Source: Thermonema lapsum
Lineage (GTDB): Bacteria > Bacteroidota > Bacteroidia > Cytophagales > Thermonemataceae
Reading direction: 5' to 3'
Assembly (NCBI RefSeq): GCF_011761635.1
Contig: NZ_JAASRN010000002.1
Location: forward strand, 832,634-896,633
DNA length: 64,000 nucleotides
Positions 1-9,244 of the stretch are shown here, one piece after another. The notes below the pieces were generated by a model that searched no databases, was not told the origin of the DNA, and saw nothing but the letters and a program-made list of their open reading frames with translations. Numbering within the stretch: position 1 is the first letter of the stretch; each line of letters starts with the position of its first letter. The position numbers were made by a program, and so were the translations under genes.

Positions 1-1
1 A

Positions 2-52
2 GACCCCACCGCCAAAGCGCAAATAGAGCAAGCAATGCAAGAATTAAATTAA
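2..52 (+). CDS. C-terminal end of an upstream gene (partial)
   Basis: An open frame enters from the left edge and ends at a TAA, giving only 16 residues (DPTAKAQIEQAMQELN). The helical, Gln/Ala-rich tail would fit the end of a TPR-like or other helical protein, but that is a guess. It lies 25 bases upstream of the next small gene on the same strand. No function can be assigned from this fragment. Confidence 0.4.
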   Translation, partial: DPTAKAQIEQAMQELN

Positions 53-77
53 TGTTTCACCAAAAAATAACCAAACT

Positions 78-173
78 ATGCCTTGTGGAAGAAAACGTAA
101 AAGACACAAGATTGCGACACACAAACGCAAAAAAAGACTAAGAAAAAACCGTCATAAGAAGAAAAACCGTTAG
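78..173 (+). CDS. 31-residue very basic protein, AURKAIP1/COX24-domain type
   Basis: This short gene starts at ATG 78 and encodes MPCGRKRKRHKIATHKRKK followed by a further Arg/Lys/His-rich stretch, ending at TAG. The sequence matches the pattern of the tiny Bacteroidota proteins annotated as AURKAIP1/COX24-domain proteins, which resemble the core of mitochondrial ribosomal protein mS38. A small-subunit ribosomal role is therefore likely but inferred. Almost every second residue is Lys, Arg or His, as expected for a peptide buried in rRNA. It sits just upstream of the ribonuclease G gene and is followed by its own terminator hairpin, so it probably forms a short transcript with the gene before it. 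Confidence 0.8.
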   Translation: MPCGRKRKRHKIATHKRKKRLRKNRHKKKNR

Positions 174-194
174 TGCATTGATTGCACGCACCTG

Positions 195-230
195 AAAGGC
201 TTCAGTCGGAAGCCTTTTCCCTCTTTTTTA
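195..230 (+). terminator. Rho-independent terminator after the small basic protein
   Basis: A perfect 9-bp stem (AAAGGCTTC at 195-203 with GAAGCCTTT at 209-217, loop AGTCG) is followed by a pyrimidine tract ending in six T residues. It separates the small gene from ribonuclease G. Confidence 0.8.
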
Positions 231-256
231 CATGAAGCAAGTAAAACTATAAGACC

Positions 257-1807
257 GTGAATCATGAACTAATTGTCAATGTCAGCAAAAACAGCGTACG
301 CATTGCGCTGCTCAATGACAAAGACATTATTGAGTATCATGTAGTAGAGGGGGACAATCCGTTTAATGTAGGAGATATTTACTTCGGGACGGTAAAAAAG
401 GTAGTCTCAGGGCACAACGCAGCGTTCATCGATGTAGGCTACGAAAAAGATGCTTTCTTGCACTACACCGACTTGGGTCCGAATGTACGCACGCTGTTGC
501 GCTATACCAAAGACACTATTGCCAAGCAGCAAAAAACGCATAAGTTAGACAATATCCAGTTTGAAGAGCCTATAGAGAAAGGGGGCAAGATAGGGCAGGT
601 GCTCAAACGCAATATGCCCATCTTGGTACAAATAGAAAAAGAACCTATTTCGAATAAAGGTCCCCGCCTATCCTGCCAACTCACCATTGCAGGACGCTAT
701 TTGGTGCTCATTCCCTTTGCCGATACGGTCAACGTATCGAAAAAAATCATCAAAAAAGAAGAGCGCAACAGACTACTACGGCTTATCAACTCTATCAAAC
801 CCAAGAATTTTGGTGTGATTGTACGCACAGCAGCCGAAGGCAAAGAAGTAGCAGAACTCGATGCCGACCTGCGCGAGCTGATGGAACGATGGGAAGCCGG
901 TTATCGCATTTTGCGAGAGGCACGCCCACCTGCCAAGATTATCGGTGAGTTGAGCCGTGTGTCTGCCATCTTGCGCGACATGCTCGATGAAAATTTCGAT
1001 GCGGTAGTGGTTGACGACCCCGCCATGTATGAAGAAATACGCGCATATATACGGCGCATAGCCCCCGACCGCGAAAAAATCGTGAAGCTGTATAATGGCA
1101 AAGTGGGTATTTTTGAACACTACGGTATCGAAAAGCAACTCAAACAAATCTTTGGCAAAAGCGTGTCGCTTCCCGGTGGCGGCTACCTCATCATTGAACA
1201 CACCGAAGCCTTACACGTCATAGACGTAAACAGCGGCAACCAAGCAGCCAATACGGGCAATCAAGAAGAAACGGCGCTAAAAGTCAACTTGGAAGCAGCC
1301 AAAGAAATAGCCCGTCAGCTGCGTGTCAGAGACATGGGCGGCATCATCGTCATTGATTTCATAGACATGAAAAACCCCGCCCACAAAAAAGAGGTGTACG
1401 AAGCCATGAAAGAATTTATGAAAAGCGACCGTGCCCGCCATACGATATTACCCATCACCCGCTTCGGTCTGATGCAAATCACCCGGGAGCGCGTCCGTCC
1501 CGAATTAAACATTAAAACCCGAGAGGTTTGTCCCGCCTGCAATGGCACCGGCAGCATCTCTGCCAGCATATTAATTGCAGATGCCATTGAAAATGCTTTG
1601 GACTACATCGTGCACCATCAAAAAGAGCGCGGTCTGAGTCTTATTGTGCACCCTTATTTGCATGCCTACTTCACCAAAGGGCTTTGGTCCAAACAAATGA
1701 AGTGGTTTTTTAAATACGGCACTTGGGTGCGTGTCATTCCTGATAGCTCATTGGCTATTAACGAATATAAGTTCAAGAACAAAAAAGGTATCGAAATAGA
1801 AACTTGA
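257..1807 (+). CDS. rng: Ribonuclease G (RNase E/G family)
   Basis: This 516-residue protein is an endoribonuclease of the RNase E/G family, which matures the 16S rRNA 5' end and cleaves AU-rich single-stranded RNA in the cytoplasm. The N-terminal S1 domain is visible (about residues 35-120, including GDIYFGTVKKVVSGHNAAFIDVG). The DNase I-like catalytic core follows, with DVNSGN and IVIDFIDMK carrying the metal-binding acidic residues. The Zn-link CPACNGTG lies near residue 425. Length is normal for RNase G, with no RNase E scaffold tail. Translation starts at a GTG; the nearby ATG at 264 is out of frame. It appears monocistronic, bounded by terminators on both sides. Confidence 0.95.
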   Translation: MNHELIVNVSKNSVRIALLNDKDIIEYHVVEGDNPFNVGDIYFGTVKKVVSGHNAAFIDVGYEKDAFLHYTDLGPNVRTLLRYTKDTIAKQQKTHKLDNIQFEEPIEKGGKIGQVLKRNMPILVQIEKEPISNKGPRLSCQLTIAGRYLVLIPFADTVNVSKKIIKKEERNRLLRLINSIKPKNFGVIVRTAAEGKEVAELDADLRELMERWEAGYRILREARPPAKIIGELSRVSAILRDMLDENFDAVVVDDPAMYEEIRAYIRRIAPDREKIVKLYNGKVGIFEHYGIEKQLKQIFGKSVSLPGGGYLIIEHTEALHVIDVNSGNQAANTGNQEETALKVNLEAAKEIARQLRVRDMGGIIVIDFIDMKNPAHKKEVYEAMKEFMKSDRARHTILPITRFGLMQITRERVRPELNIKTREVCPACNGTGSISASILIADAIENALDYIVHHQKERGLSLIVHPYLHAYFTKGLWSKQMKWFFKYGTWVRVIPDSSLAINEYKFKNKKGIEIET

Positions 1808-1811
1808 AAAG

Positions 1812-1847
1812 AAGGCTGTCCCGTAAGGACAGCCTTTCTTTTATTCC
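1812..1847. terminator. Bidirectional terminator between rng and the efflux adaptor gene
   Basis: A perfect 10-bp stem (1812-1821 with 1827-1836, loop CGTAA) is followed by TTTCTTTTATT on the plus strand and preceded by an A-rich run on the other side. It lies exactly between two convergent genes and even reaches the stop codon of the minus-strand gene at 1841, so it probably serves both. Confidence 0.85.
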
Positions 1848-2992
1848 TCCTCTCCGGCATTGCGGAAGATAGCCAGCAAGCGGAAGGCACCTGTTGAAAC
1901 TATAGAATCTTGGGGACTGAACGGCAGAGGTTCTTGCAATGCTACTTCTCCTCTACCGCTGCGCATCAATTGCACTGCCAAGGGTTCCAAGCGTATGCCT
2001 TGCTTGCGCCATACATATGCCTGCCCGTTATCATATACTACCGCTTCTTCGGGCAATACCCACGCCACACGGGGCGCAACAGCAATCCACGCTTGCACAT
2101 AGCTACCTACAAGGGGATGTTCGGGAGCTTTTTTGAAGTGTGCATGCACATTGGTGCTGCGGTCTGCGTTTAATTTGGCATTCACCTCAAACACTTCGGC
2201 GTGCAGTGTATCGTTGGGTACGGCAGCCAACACCAAGCGTACTTTTTGCCCACGTTGTACTTTCGGTAAGTCTTTTTCAAAAACTGTCAACTCTATATGC
2301 ACATGGCGTTCGTCGAGCAATTCCAACACAGGTTGCTGCGGCTGCACGTAAGTCCCTTCGGTAACTAATATTTTGGTTACGACCGCAGAGTGCGCGGCAC
2401 GTACAGGTAAGGATTTTTTCATGCTGCCTTGTGCTATTTCTGTAGGATTGACTCCCAACAGCTCCAACTGTGCCTCCAAAGCTTTCTTTTCTGCCAGCGT
2501 CTTACGATAAGCGGCGTTGGTCTGTTCAAAAGTTTTACGCGCATTGACATCAAGCTCCAGCAATGCCTGCTCTCTTTTATAGGCACTTTCGAGTTGCTGC
2601 AAGTCTGCAAGCAGCGTTAGGTAACGCCTCTGCATATCGATGAACTCCAAACTTTCGATATAAAAAAGTACTTGTCCTTTTTGCACATGCTGCCCTTCTA
2701 CGAGCTGCAGGTTACGCACATAGCCGGGAATGCGAGTACCCACCTGAATGAGGCTTTCGGGAGGCGGCATCACCTGCCCACTCACTTCTATCCATTCCGA
2801 CACCTCTTGCCGAACGAGCTGTGTGAACTGTATGCCCATTTCTTTAATTTGCTGTGAGCTTAACTCCACAGCTTGCAGCTTAGCAGAGACCTCGGCAGCA
2901 TCACGCGCTTGGTTCGTCTCTTGTTGTACCTTGTCTTTATTGCAAGACTCAAACAACATCGAAGCCAGAAGAATATACAATAAACGTTTCAT
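1841..2992 (-). CDS. czcB: RND efflux periplasmic adaptor lipoprotein (CzcB/CusB-like)
   Basis: This 383-residue protein is the membrane fusion protein bridging an inner-membrane RND pump and an outer-membrane channel. An N-terminal lipoprotein signal ends in a Cys near residue 17 (MLFESC). A lipoyl/barrel-sandwich half follows (VGTRIPGYVRNLQLVEGQHVQKG), then a coiled-coil hairpin (about residues 115-185), the second lipoyl half (KILVTEGTYVQPQQPVLEL) and beta-barrel domains. It starts 24 bases after the fused pump gene and is the last gene of the minus-strand metal efflux cluster. No His-rich metal-binding N-terminus is visible. Substrate (divalent metal) is inferred from the neighbouring CzcA-type pump. 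Confidence 0.9.
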   Translation of the reverse strand: MKRLLYILLASMLFESCNKDKVQQETNQARDAAEVSAKLQAVELSSQQIKEMGIQFTQLVRQEVSEWIEVSGQVMPPPESLIQVGTRIPGYVRNLQLVEGQHVQKGQVLFYIESLEFIDMQRRYLTLLADLQQLESAYKREQALLELDVNARKTFEQTNAAYRKTLAEKKALEAQLELLGVNPTEIAQGSMKKSLPVRAAHSAVVTKILVTEGTYVQPQQPVLELLDERHVHIELTVFEKDLPKVQRGQKVRLVLAAVPNDTLHAEVFEVNAKLNADRSTNVHAHFKKAPEHPLVGSYVQAWIAVAPRVAWVLPEEAVVYDNGQAYVWRKQGIRLEPLAVQLMRSGRGEVALQEPLPFSPQDSIVSTGAFRLLAIFRNAGEEE

Positions 2993-3016
2993 ATTTTCGG
3001 TGTTTTAAAAGGATGG

Positions 3017-6000
3017 TTAAAATTGATTCAAAGCCTCTTCGAGTGTATTGGCATAATAGTGCCAAGTAATCACGGCACGGTTGTAATCGTAGAGGCGGGT
3101 GTAATAATCAGCCAGCCAGCTCAAGGTTTGAAGGCGGTAATTGTAAAAAGTGATGCGGTCAAGTTCGCCACGGCTATAAGCCATGAAAGCCCGTTGCAAC
3201 TGCTGCAGCTGTAACTCGTAGAGCGGCTGCAGTTTGTTCAGTTCAGTTGCCAACCACAACAGCTGTCTGTGCGCTTCCTCTTTTTTCAGATTCCATTGCT
3301 TTTGTTGCCAAGCGTTTTCTAACTTGCGCGCTTCGACTGCTGCTTTGCTGGCTTGCTTCTGTTTATACACCCCACTGTTGATAAAAGGTAAGCTAAGCGT
3401 GAATAGCACCCCTTGAAAGCGATTGCCTGCGTCATAAAACTGCTCTTGATTGGAAGGACCCTGCCACCCAATCAACGATTGATTGAAATACCCCACGGTG
3501 AGTGAAGGCATCCACTCAGCCCACTGCCGCTGCCGAGTAGCTTCTTCTTGCGTCAGCTGAGCTGATAATACTTCTTCATAAGGGTGCGCATTTGTTTGCA
3601 TCAAAGTAGGCATCTGCCAAGCAGCAAGCGAATCGGCAGGTAGGCTCGATTTGCCCGTGTACAAAGCAAGATTAGTAGAAGCTACAAGTAAGGCTTTTTG
3701 ATGTTCGAGTCGCAAGCGTATGTATTGATAAGAAGACAACTGCCACTGGGTATATTGCCAGCCGCTTATTTCGCCTTTTTCAAGAGCCTTAGCAGCCAAA
3801 TAGAGCAGAGAGTCTGTCAGTTGCGCCGCTTGGTCGTAAAGGGCTGCCACTTGCCTTTCGTACAGAACCTCTTCATAAGCAAGCATGGCTTGGTAGAGCA
3901 GCTCTTTCGCCAGAAACTCCTGCTGGCGCTGCTGCAGTTCATAGCTGCTATGGGCGTATGCCTTGCGAGCTTTGAGCTGCCAAAACAAAGGTAGCTCTTG
4001 TCTTATGGCAAAATAGTTATCCCAATAGATGGAGTTGTACTGCCCACTCATCCATTCTATTTGCAGTTGGGGCAACTGTGCCCAGTTCTTGGCTTGCCAG
4101 GCTTGAGCCTGGGTCTGCGTTTCTGCTGCCCGCAGGGCTTCTTGCTGCTGCACCAAAATGGGCAACTCTCGACGCTGCAACAAGGACTGTCCTTTCGAAG
4201 GCAAAGACAAGAGCGAAAGAGAAAAAATCATGACTATCACAGACATGGAGCGCTTGCCGGCGCGCCCAACCAACGCTTGTTCTTTCAGCGTATAAAGACA
4301 AGGCAGCAGTAGCAAAGTGAGTAGGGTAGCTGTCATCAAGCCGAAGATGACCACCGTAGCCAAAGGGCGCTGTACTTCTGCTCCATCAGACTGAGAAAGC
4401 GCCATGGGCAAAAAGCCCACAGATGCCACCAACGCTGTAGTCATCACGGGGCGTAAACGGGTGAGGCTCCCGATTTGTACTATCCGCCACAGATTGCTGT
4501 ATTTTGTTTTCAAGTGGCGAAACTCTGCAATCAATACAATGCCATTCAACACAGCAATGCCAAAAAGCGCAATGAAGCCTATTCCTGCCGATATGCTAAA
4601 GGGCATATTCCGTAAGCTGAGCCCCCATACTCCACCAATAGCAGCCAAAGGCACTGCTGAAAAAATAAGCAAGGCGTCGGCAAAAGAACCGAAGGTAAAG
4701 TAGAGCAACACAAAAATGAGTGCCAATGCCAAGGGCACGGCTATCATCAGACGTTTTTGGGCTTCCTGAAGCGTTTGAAACTGCCCTCCGAAAGTAAGGC
4801 TGTAACCGGGAGGTAGTTTCACCTCCTTGGCAATTCTTTTTTCCACTTCTTCCACGACCGATGCAATATCACGCTCCCGCACATTGAAAGCCACACTCAA
4901 GAAGCGGCGCGCATTGTCGCGACGGATTTCATTCAGGCTTTCTTTCAGTTCGATACGAGCCACTTTCGAAAGCGGTATCATCTGCCCGTCTTTGCTGCGC
5001 AGGTAAATCTCTTGTAAAGCCTCTGGACTTTGACGGAAGCGCTCGGCATAACGCAACACCACATCGAAGCGCCGCTCTTCTTCATAAATTTGTCCCACCT
5101 GCCAGCCGGCAGAGGCAGCCTGCAGACTTTGATTGGCGGTAGCAATGTCAATACCATAAAGCGCCAAAGCTTGTCGGTCAAAAGAGACTACCAACTGTGG
5201 CATGCCCCCCAGCCGTTGCACATACAAATCTTTGACTCCTTGCACTTTCTGCACCACTTGGGCTATTTTTTCACCATAAACCATAAGCGTATCAAAGTTT
5301 TCGCCGTATAACTTCACTGCTACATCTTGGCGTATGCCTGTAATCAGCTCATTGAAACGCAGTTGTATGGGCTGCTGAAAACTCAACTGCAAACCGGGAA
5401 TTTGCGCCAGCCGCTGCTGTACGGCAGCCATTAGCTCTTGTTGTGTCTCGAAGCGGGTCCAAGTGCTGCGGTCATGCAGCAATACCATCAAGTCAGTTTC
5501 TTCTATTGGCATGGGGTCCGTCGGTATTTCGGCAGTCCCTATTTTGCCTACTGTAGCACGCACTTCAGGGAATTCCCGAAGCAAGATGTCTGAAATGGTG
5601 GACACCTGCCGGATGCTTTCTTGCAGACTGCTACCTTGTAAAAGGGTTACTTGAATAGCCATGTCGCCTTCTTGCAGGGTAGGAACCAGCTCGGCGCCCA
5701 TGTGCAGAAAGCGCCACAAACTCACTGCAAACAGCACCACCGCTACAGCAAGCAATGTTAACCGCCGGCGCAAGGCTGTTAACAGCAAAGGACGATACAT
5801 CCTCTGCATGGTATCAACTATGCGCTCCGAGACCGCCCAAGCAGGTTTTATCTTTTTATTGAACCCCCAAGCGCTCATCATAGGCACATAGGTCAAAGAC
5901 AAAAGGAAAGCCCCCAAAATGGCAAAAATGACAGTAGCCGCCATGGGCTTGAACATACGCCCCTCTACGCCGCTTAGAGCCAGTACGGGCAAATACACCA

Positions 6001-7366
6001 TCATGATGATGATTTCACCGAAAGCAGCTGCATTACGCACTTTAGCCGCTGAACGAAATACAGCCTCATCCATTTCGGCTTGCTGTAGGCTCCGGCTCAA
6101 AAACCGCGTATGCAAGTAGTGCAAGCACGCTTCTACAATGATAATAGAACCATCGACAATGATGCCGAAATCAATGGCGCCCAAGCTCATAAGATTACCT
6201 GAAATGCCAAATAAGTTCATCATACCTATGGCAAACAACATAGAGAGGGGAATGACCGAAGCTACCACCAAGCCAGCACGCAAACTGCCCAATAACAGCA
6301 TAATCACGGCAATGACTATCAACCCTCCTTCGGTGAGGTTTTTCACCACCGTGCGGATAGTACGATTTACCAGCTGTGTACGATCCAAGTAGGGTTCAAT
6401 CACCACTCCTTCGGGCAAGCTGCGTTGTATCTGTTCGAGGCGTCGTTTGACCTGCTCAATGACCTTTGCGGCATTTTCGCCCTTGAGCATCATCACGATG
6501 CCGCCCACAGCTTCGCCTTGGTTGTTGTAGGTGAGTGCACCGTAGCGCACTGCATGCCCCCAACGGACTTCAGCCACTTCTGCAAGTAAAATGGGCAAAC
6601 CCTGCTCTGTGTAGCCCACACAAAGCTGCTTCAATTCATCGAGCGAATGCAGTAAGCCTTCGCTACGGATAAAATAAGCACGTTCGCCTTTTTCTATGTA
6701 AGCCGAACCTGCATTCTGATGGTTCGCTTCTACTACCCGGGCTATGTCGGCAACGGTTAGCCTGAAAGCGCGCAATTTTTGAGGATTTAAAGCAATCTCA
6801 TATTGCTTAAGTTGCCCACCAAAGCCACTGACATCTGCCACTCCGGGCGTGCCCAACAACTGCCGCCGCACTACCCAGTCTTGCAGCGTGCGCAATGCCA
6901 TGGCATCGTAGCGCTGTTCATACCCTTTCTTTGGGCGCAGCACGTATTGATAGACCTCCCCCAAACCCGTGGACAAAGGAGCCATTGCCGGCTTACCTAT
7001 AAACGGGGGCACCTCGACGCCAGCAAGGCGTTCCTGTACCTGTTGCCTTGCCCAGTAAATGTCGGTGGCATCATCGAAAACCACGGTTACTACCGACAAA
7101 CCAAAGCGCGAGATGGAACGCACTTCTTTCAGCTCAGGTATATTGAGCATGGTCTGTTCCACAGGAAAAGTAACCAAGCGCTCTACGTCAGAGGCAGATA
7201 AAGCCGGTGCCGTTGTGATAATCTGCACTTGGTTGTTGGTGATATCGGGCACGGCATCTATGGGCAATTGACGCAGAGAATAAATGCCCCACGCCAGCCA
7301 CGCCAGCATGAACATGCCTATCACCACTTTATGTTGAATGGAAAAATGAATGATTCTATTGAGCAT
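3017..7366 (-). CDS. czcA: CzcA-type heavy-metal RND pump fused to a CzcC/TolC-like outer-membrane factor
   Basis: This 1449-residue protein combines two efflux components. Residues 1 to about 1030 are a complete HME-RND proton antiporter with the proton-relay acids D399, D405 and E412 in the TM4 motif DFGIIVDGS, and the sequence GTAEIPTDPMP typical of the Zn/Co/Cd (CzcA) rather than Cu/Ag (CusA) class. From M1041 to the end is a TolC/CzcC-like outer-membrane factor rich in Gln-heavy coiled coils. The junction carries a hydrophobic signal-like segment (MSVIVMIFSLSLLSLPSKGQ), and the in-frame ATG at 4246 could also be an internal start. Similar fusions of this length are known in Bacteroidota. 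It lies between a His-rich secreted protein and the adaptor; metal specificity is inferred. Confidence 0.93.
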   Translation of the reverse strand: MLNRIIHFSIQHKVVIGMFMLAWLAWGIYSLRQLPIDAVPDITNNQVQIITTAPALSASDVERLVTFPVEQTMLNIPELKEVRSISRFGLSVVTVVFDDATDIYWARQQVQERLAGVEVPPFIGKPAMAPLSTGLGEVYQYVLRPKKGYEQRYDAMALRTLQDWVVRRQLLGTPGVADVSGFGGQLKQYEIALNPQKLRAFRLTVADIARVVEANHQNAGSAYIEKGERAYFIRSEGLLHSLDELKQLCVGYTEQGLPILLAEVAEVRWGHAVRYGALTYNNQGEAVGGIVMMLKGENAAKVIEQVKRRLEQIQRSLPEGVVIEPYLDRTQLVNRTIRTVVKNLTEGGLIVIAVIMLLLGSLRAGLVVASVIPLSMLFAIGMMNLFGISGNLMSLGAIDFGIIVDGSIIIVEACLHYLHTRFLSRSLQQAEMDEAVFRSAAKVRNAAAFGEIIIMMVYLPVLALSGVEGRMFKPMAATVIFAILGAFLLSLTYVPMMSAWGFNKKIKPAWAVSERIVDTMQRMYRPLLLTALRRRLTLLAVAVVLFAVSLWRFLHMGAELVPTLQEGDMAIQVTLLQGSSLQESIRQVSTISDILLREFPEVRATVGKIGTAEIPTDPMPIEETDLMVLLHDRSTWTRFETQQELMAAVQQRLAQIPGLQLSFQQPIQLRFNELITGIRQDVAVKLYGENFDTLMVYGEKIAQVVQKVQGVKDLYVQRLGGMPQLVVSFDRQALALYGIDIATANQSLQAASAGWQVGQIYEEERRFDVVLRYAERFRQSPEALQEIYLRSKDGQMIPLSKVARIELKESLNEIRRDNARRFLSVAFNVRERDIASVVEEVEKRIAKEVKLPPGYSLTFGGQFQTLQEAQKRLMIAVPLALALIFVLLYFTFGSFADALLIFSAVPLAAIGGVWGLSLRNMPFSISAGIGFIALFGIAVLNGIVLIAEFRHLKTKYSNLWRIVQIGSLTRLRPVMTTALVASVGFLPMALSQSDGAEVQRPLATVVIFGLMTATLLTLLLLPCLYTLKEQALVGRAGKRSMSVIVMIFSLSLLSLPSKGQSLLQRRELPILVQQQEALRAAETQTQAQAWQAKNWAQLPQLQIEWMSGQYNSIYWDNYFAIRQELPLFWQLKARKAYAHSSYELQQRQQEFLAKELLYQAMLAYEEVLYERQVAALYDQAAQLTDSLLYLAAKALEKGEISGWQYTQWQLSSYQYIRLRLEHQKALLVASTNLALYTGKSSLPADSLAAWQMPTLMQTNAHPYEEVLSAQLTQEEATRQRQWAEWMPSLTVGYFNQSLIGWQGPSNQEQFYDAGNRFQGVLFTLSLPFINSGVYKQKQASKAAVEARKLENAWQQKQWNLKKEEAHRQLLWLATELNKLQPLYELQLQQLQRAFMAYSRGELDRITFYNYRLQTLSWLADYYTRLYDYNRAVITWHYYANTLEEALNQF

Positions 7367-7478
7367 AGCTTTTGTCTTTTGGAGTGAATGAAAGCAAAGG
7401 CAAAACAGCCGCCTCTGATGCCATCGTAGGCAAGAAGGCAGTTTTCGGGTTTTGCCGAATCACAAAAAAGCAGAGGGG

Positions 7479-7871
7479 CTATGCTCTACAGGGGGGATGA
7501 AAGACAAAGCGGGCAATATGGCGCGGCGAGCCGCTACCGGAAGCAAAGCAAGAAACTACGTTGATAGCCGTTGGAGATTCAAACCTACCGACACCACCAC
7601 TCGGTATAAAGAAAAATATCTGCAGCCCTTCGTGCTGATGCACCTTCATGGGCAATTTCTGATGCTCCAAGTCGCCTTGGTCTTGGTGAGTGTGGTTCAG
7701 TTTCACGTAGTGCTCAACCAAAAAATTGAAAAATGATGAGCCTGCATGATGGCTTACATAATGATGCCAAAGCAGCGGCAGTTTGCTTACCTCTTCGGTG
7801 TCTTGAAAAGGGAAGCAAGCGCTCACTACCACCCAGACTATCATGCAGTATGTCAAAAGGCGCTTGCACAT
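7479..7871 (-). CDS. Small His-rich secreted protein of the metal efflux cluster
   Basis: This 130-residue protein has a hydrophobic N-terminus ending in a possible lipobox (VVVSAC, Cys19) followed by FPFQ. A His-rich middle (LLWHHYVSHH, VEHYVKLNHTHQDQG, KVHQHEG) could bind metal ions. Small Cys/His-rich secreted proteins with an AC.P....E start commonly precede czc/cus operons in Bacteroidota, so a periplasmic metal-sequestering role is plausible but inferred. It begins 5 bases after the CorC-type gene and lies 112 bases upstream of the pump gene, so all four genes may be co-transcribed. The last 35 residues are less convincing as folded protein. Confidence 0.65.
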   Translation of the reverse strand: MCKRLLTYCMIVWVVVSACFPFQDTEEVSKLPLLWHHYVSHHAGSSFFNFLVEHYVKLNHTHQDQGDLEHQKLPMKVHQHEGLQIFFFIPSGGVGRFESPTAINVVSCFASGSGSPRHIARFVFHPPCRA

Positions 7872-7876
7872 ACGGG

Positions 7877-9169
7877 TTAGTCGATATTGTAAACGGCTTG
7901 TTCGGGCAATACCTCCAGCTCTACTTTGGTAATGGCATTGCCTTCCTTCTCCTTGACCGTAAATTTGAAGTTTTCGATGATGGCTGTATCACCTATTTCC
8001 GGAATTTTGCCCAGCGTATAGTTCAGCAGCCCGGCAACAGTATCGTATTCTTCGCCTTCGGGTATATCGAAAGGCAGATAACGGTTCACATCGGTGAGTG
8101 AGGTGAGGGCATCCAGCAGGTAGTGATTTTCGCCGAGAGGCTGCACTATAGGCTGTTCGTTGTCGTATTCGTCCTGTATATCACCTACTATCTCTTCGAG
8201 CACGTCTTCGAGGGTAAGCAAGCCAGCAGTACCGCCGTATTTGTCCACCACAATAGCCATATGCACACGATGGTGCTGTAAGGTACGTAGCAGGCGGTCT
8301 AACGGCATGTTTTCGGGCACAAACAGAGGTCTGCGCAAGATACGTTTCAGGTCAGAAGCATCTGAATCACCTTTTTTTACTGCCAAAGAAAGCAGGTCCT
8401 TAGCATAAAGAATGCCCACTATTTTGTCGATAGTCTCTTCATAGACGGGCAAACGGGAATAGCCTTCTTCGTTTACTTTATCTATAATTTGCTGCAAGGG
8501 ACTGTCAATAGAGACTGCCGCCACCTTGGGGCGTGGCACCATGATTTGCCCTGCCACTTTCTCGTTGAACTGCAATACGTTTACAATGAGTGTTTGCTCC
8601 GTATCTTGCTGCCCTTCTTCTTGCGGTTGATGCTCAATCATTGCCAAGATTTCTTCTTCGTCATAGAGGGTGGTTTCGGTACGGAAATTGCCGCCATTTT
8701 TTGCTAATTTTTGGGCGGCACTCAATACAAACCACGCAAAAGGATAAAGAAAAGCATAAATCAGCCGCAAAGGGAAAAACAGCTTTTTCAAGACCTTCAC
8801 CGACGACTGAATGGCAAGGGAGCGCATCCAGAAGTCGCCCAACAGAGCCAAAAGCACGGCGCAGAGGAGCAACCCCCCAATGGCTAAGCTCCAGTGCCCA
8901 TAAGCTTCGCGAATAGCCAAACTCAACCAGGCTTGTGCTGCCAGCCAGCCGATGAGGAGCGCCACCAGCACTTTGAACAAATAAAGTGAAGAAAGCACCA
9001 AGTTGTGGCGCATGGTCAGGAATTCGGTACGTTCGAGCGATAATTTGTCTTCTTTTTCTAAGGCAGCGTGCAGATTATGGTACTTCACGACCGCTACCCG
9101 CAAGAGGGTAGCTAAAGCATAAAGGGCGGTCAACAAAAGAAGCCATAAAATACTACTTTCACTTTCCAT
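7877..9169 (-). CDS. CNNM/CorC-family membrane protein (hemolysin-type, possibly GldE-like)
   Basis: This 430-residue protein has an N-terminal CNNM membrane domain with about four hydrophobic segments (residues 1-145). Paired CBS domains follow (about 195-320; MVPRPKVAAVSIDS, IVVDKYGGTAGLLTLEDVLEEIVGDIQDE), then a C-terminal CorC/HlyC domain (about 335-425). The family is linked to Mg/Co efflux or tolerance. In Flavobacteria, the gliding-associated GldE has the same architecture, but no other gld gene is nearby, so I do not assign it. The stop lies 5 bases from the start of the His-rich protein, suggesting it heads the metal efflux transcript. Confidence 0.88.
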   Translation of the reverse strand: MESESSILWLLLLTALYALATLLRVAVVKYHNLHAALEKEDKLSLERTEFLTMRHNLVLSSLYLFKVLVALLIGWLAAQAWLSLAIREAYGHWSLAIGGLLLCAVLLALLGDFWMRSLAIQSSVKVLKKLFFPLRLIYAFLYPFAWFVLSAAQKLAKNGGNFRTETTLYDEEEILAMIEHQPQEEGQQDTEQTLIVNVLQFNEKVAGQIMVPRPKVAAVSIDSPLQQIIDKVNEEGYSRLPVYEETIDKIVGILYAKDLLSLAVKKGDSDASDLKRILRRPLFVPENMPLDRLLRTLQHHRVHMAIVVDKYGGTAGLLTLEDVLEEIVGDIQDEYDNEQPIVQPLGENHYLLDALTSLTDVNRYLPFDIPEGEEYDTVAGLLNYTLGKIPEIGDTAIIENFKFTVKEKEGNAITKVELEVLPEQAVYNID

Positions 9170-9244
9170 AGTTGGTTTTGGTTGGTCACAATCTTCTACA
9201 AAAAAGGCTTTCTAATTTAGCTTTTTTACACTTTACAAAAAAAC

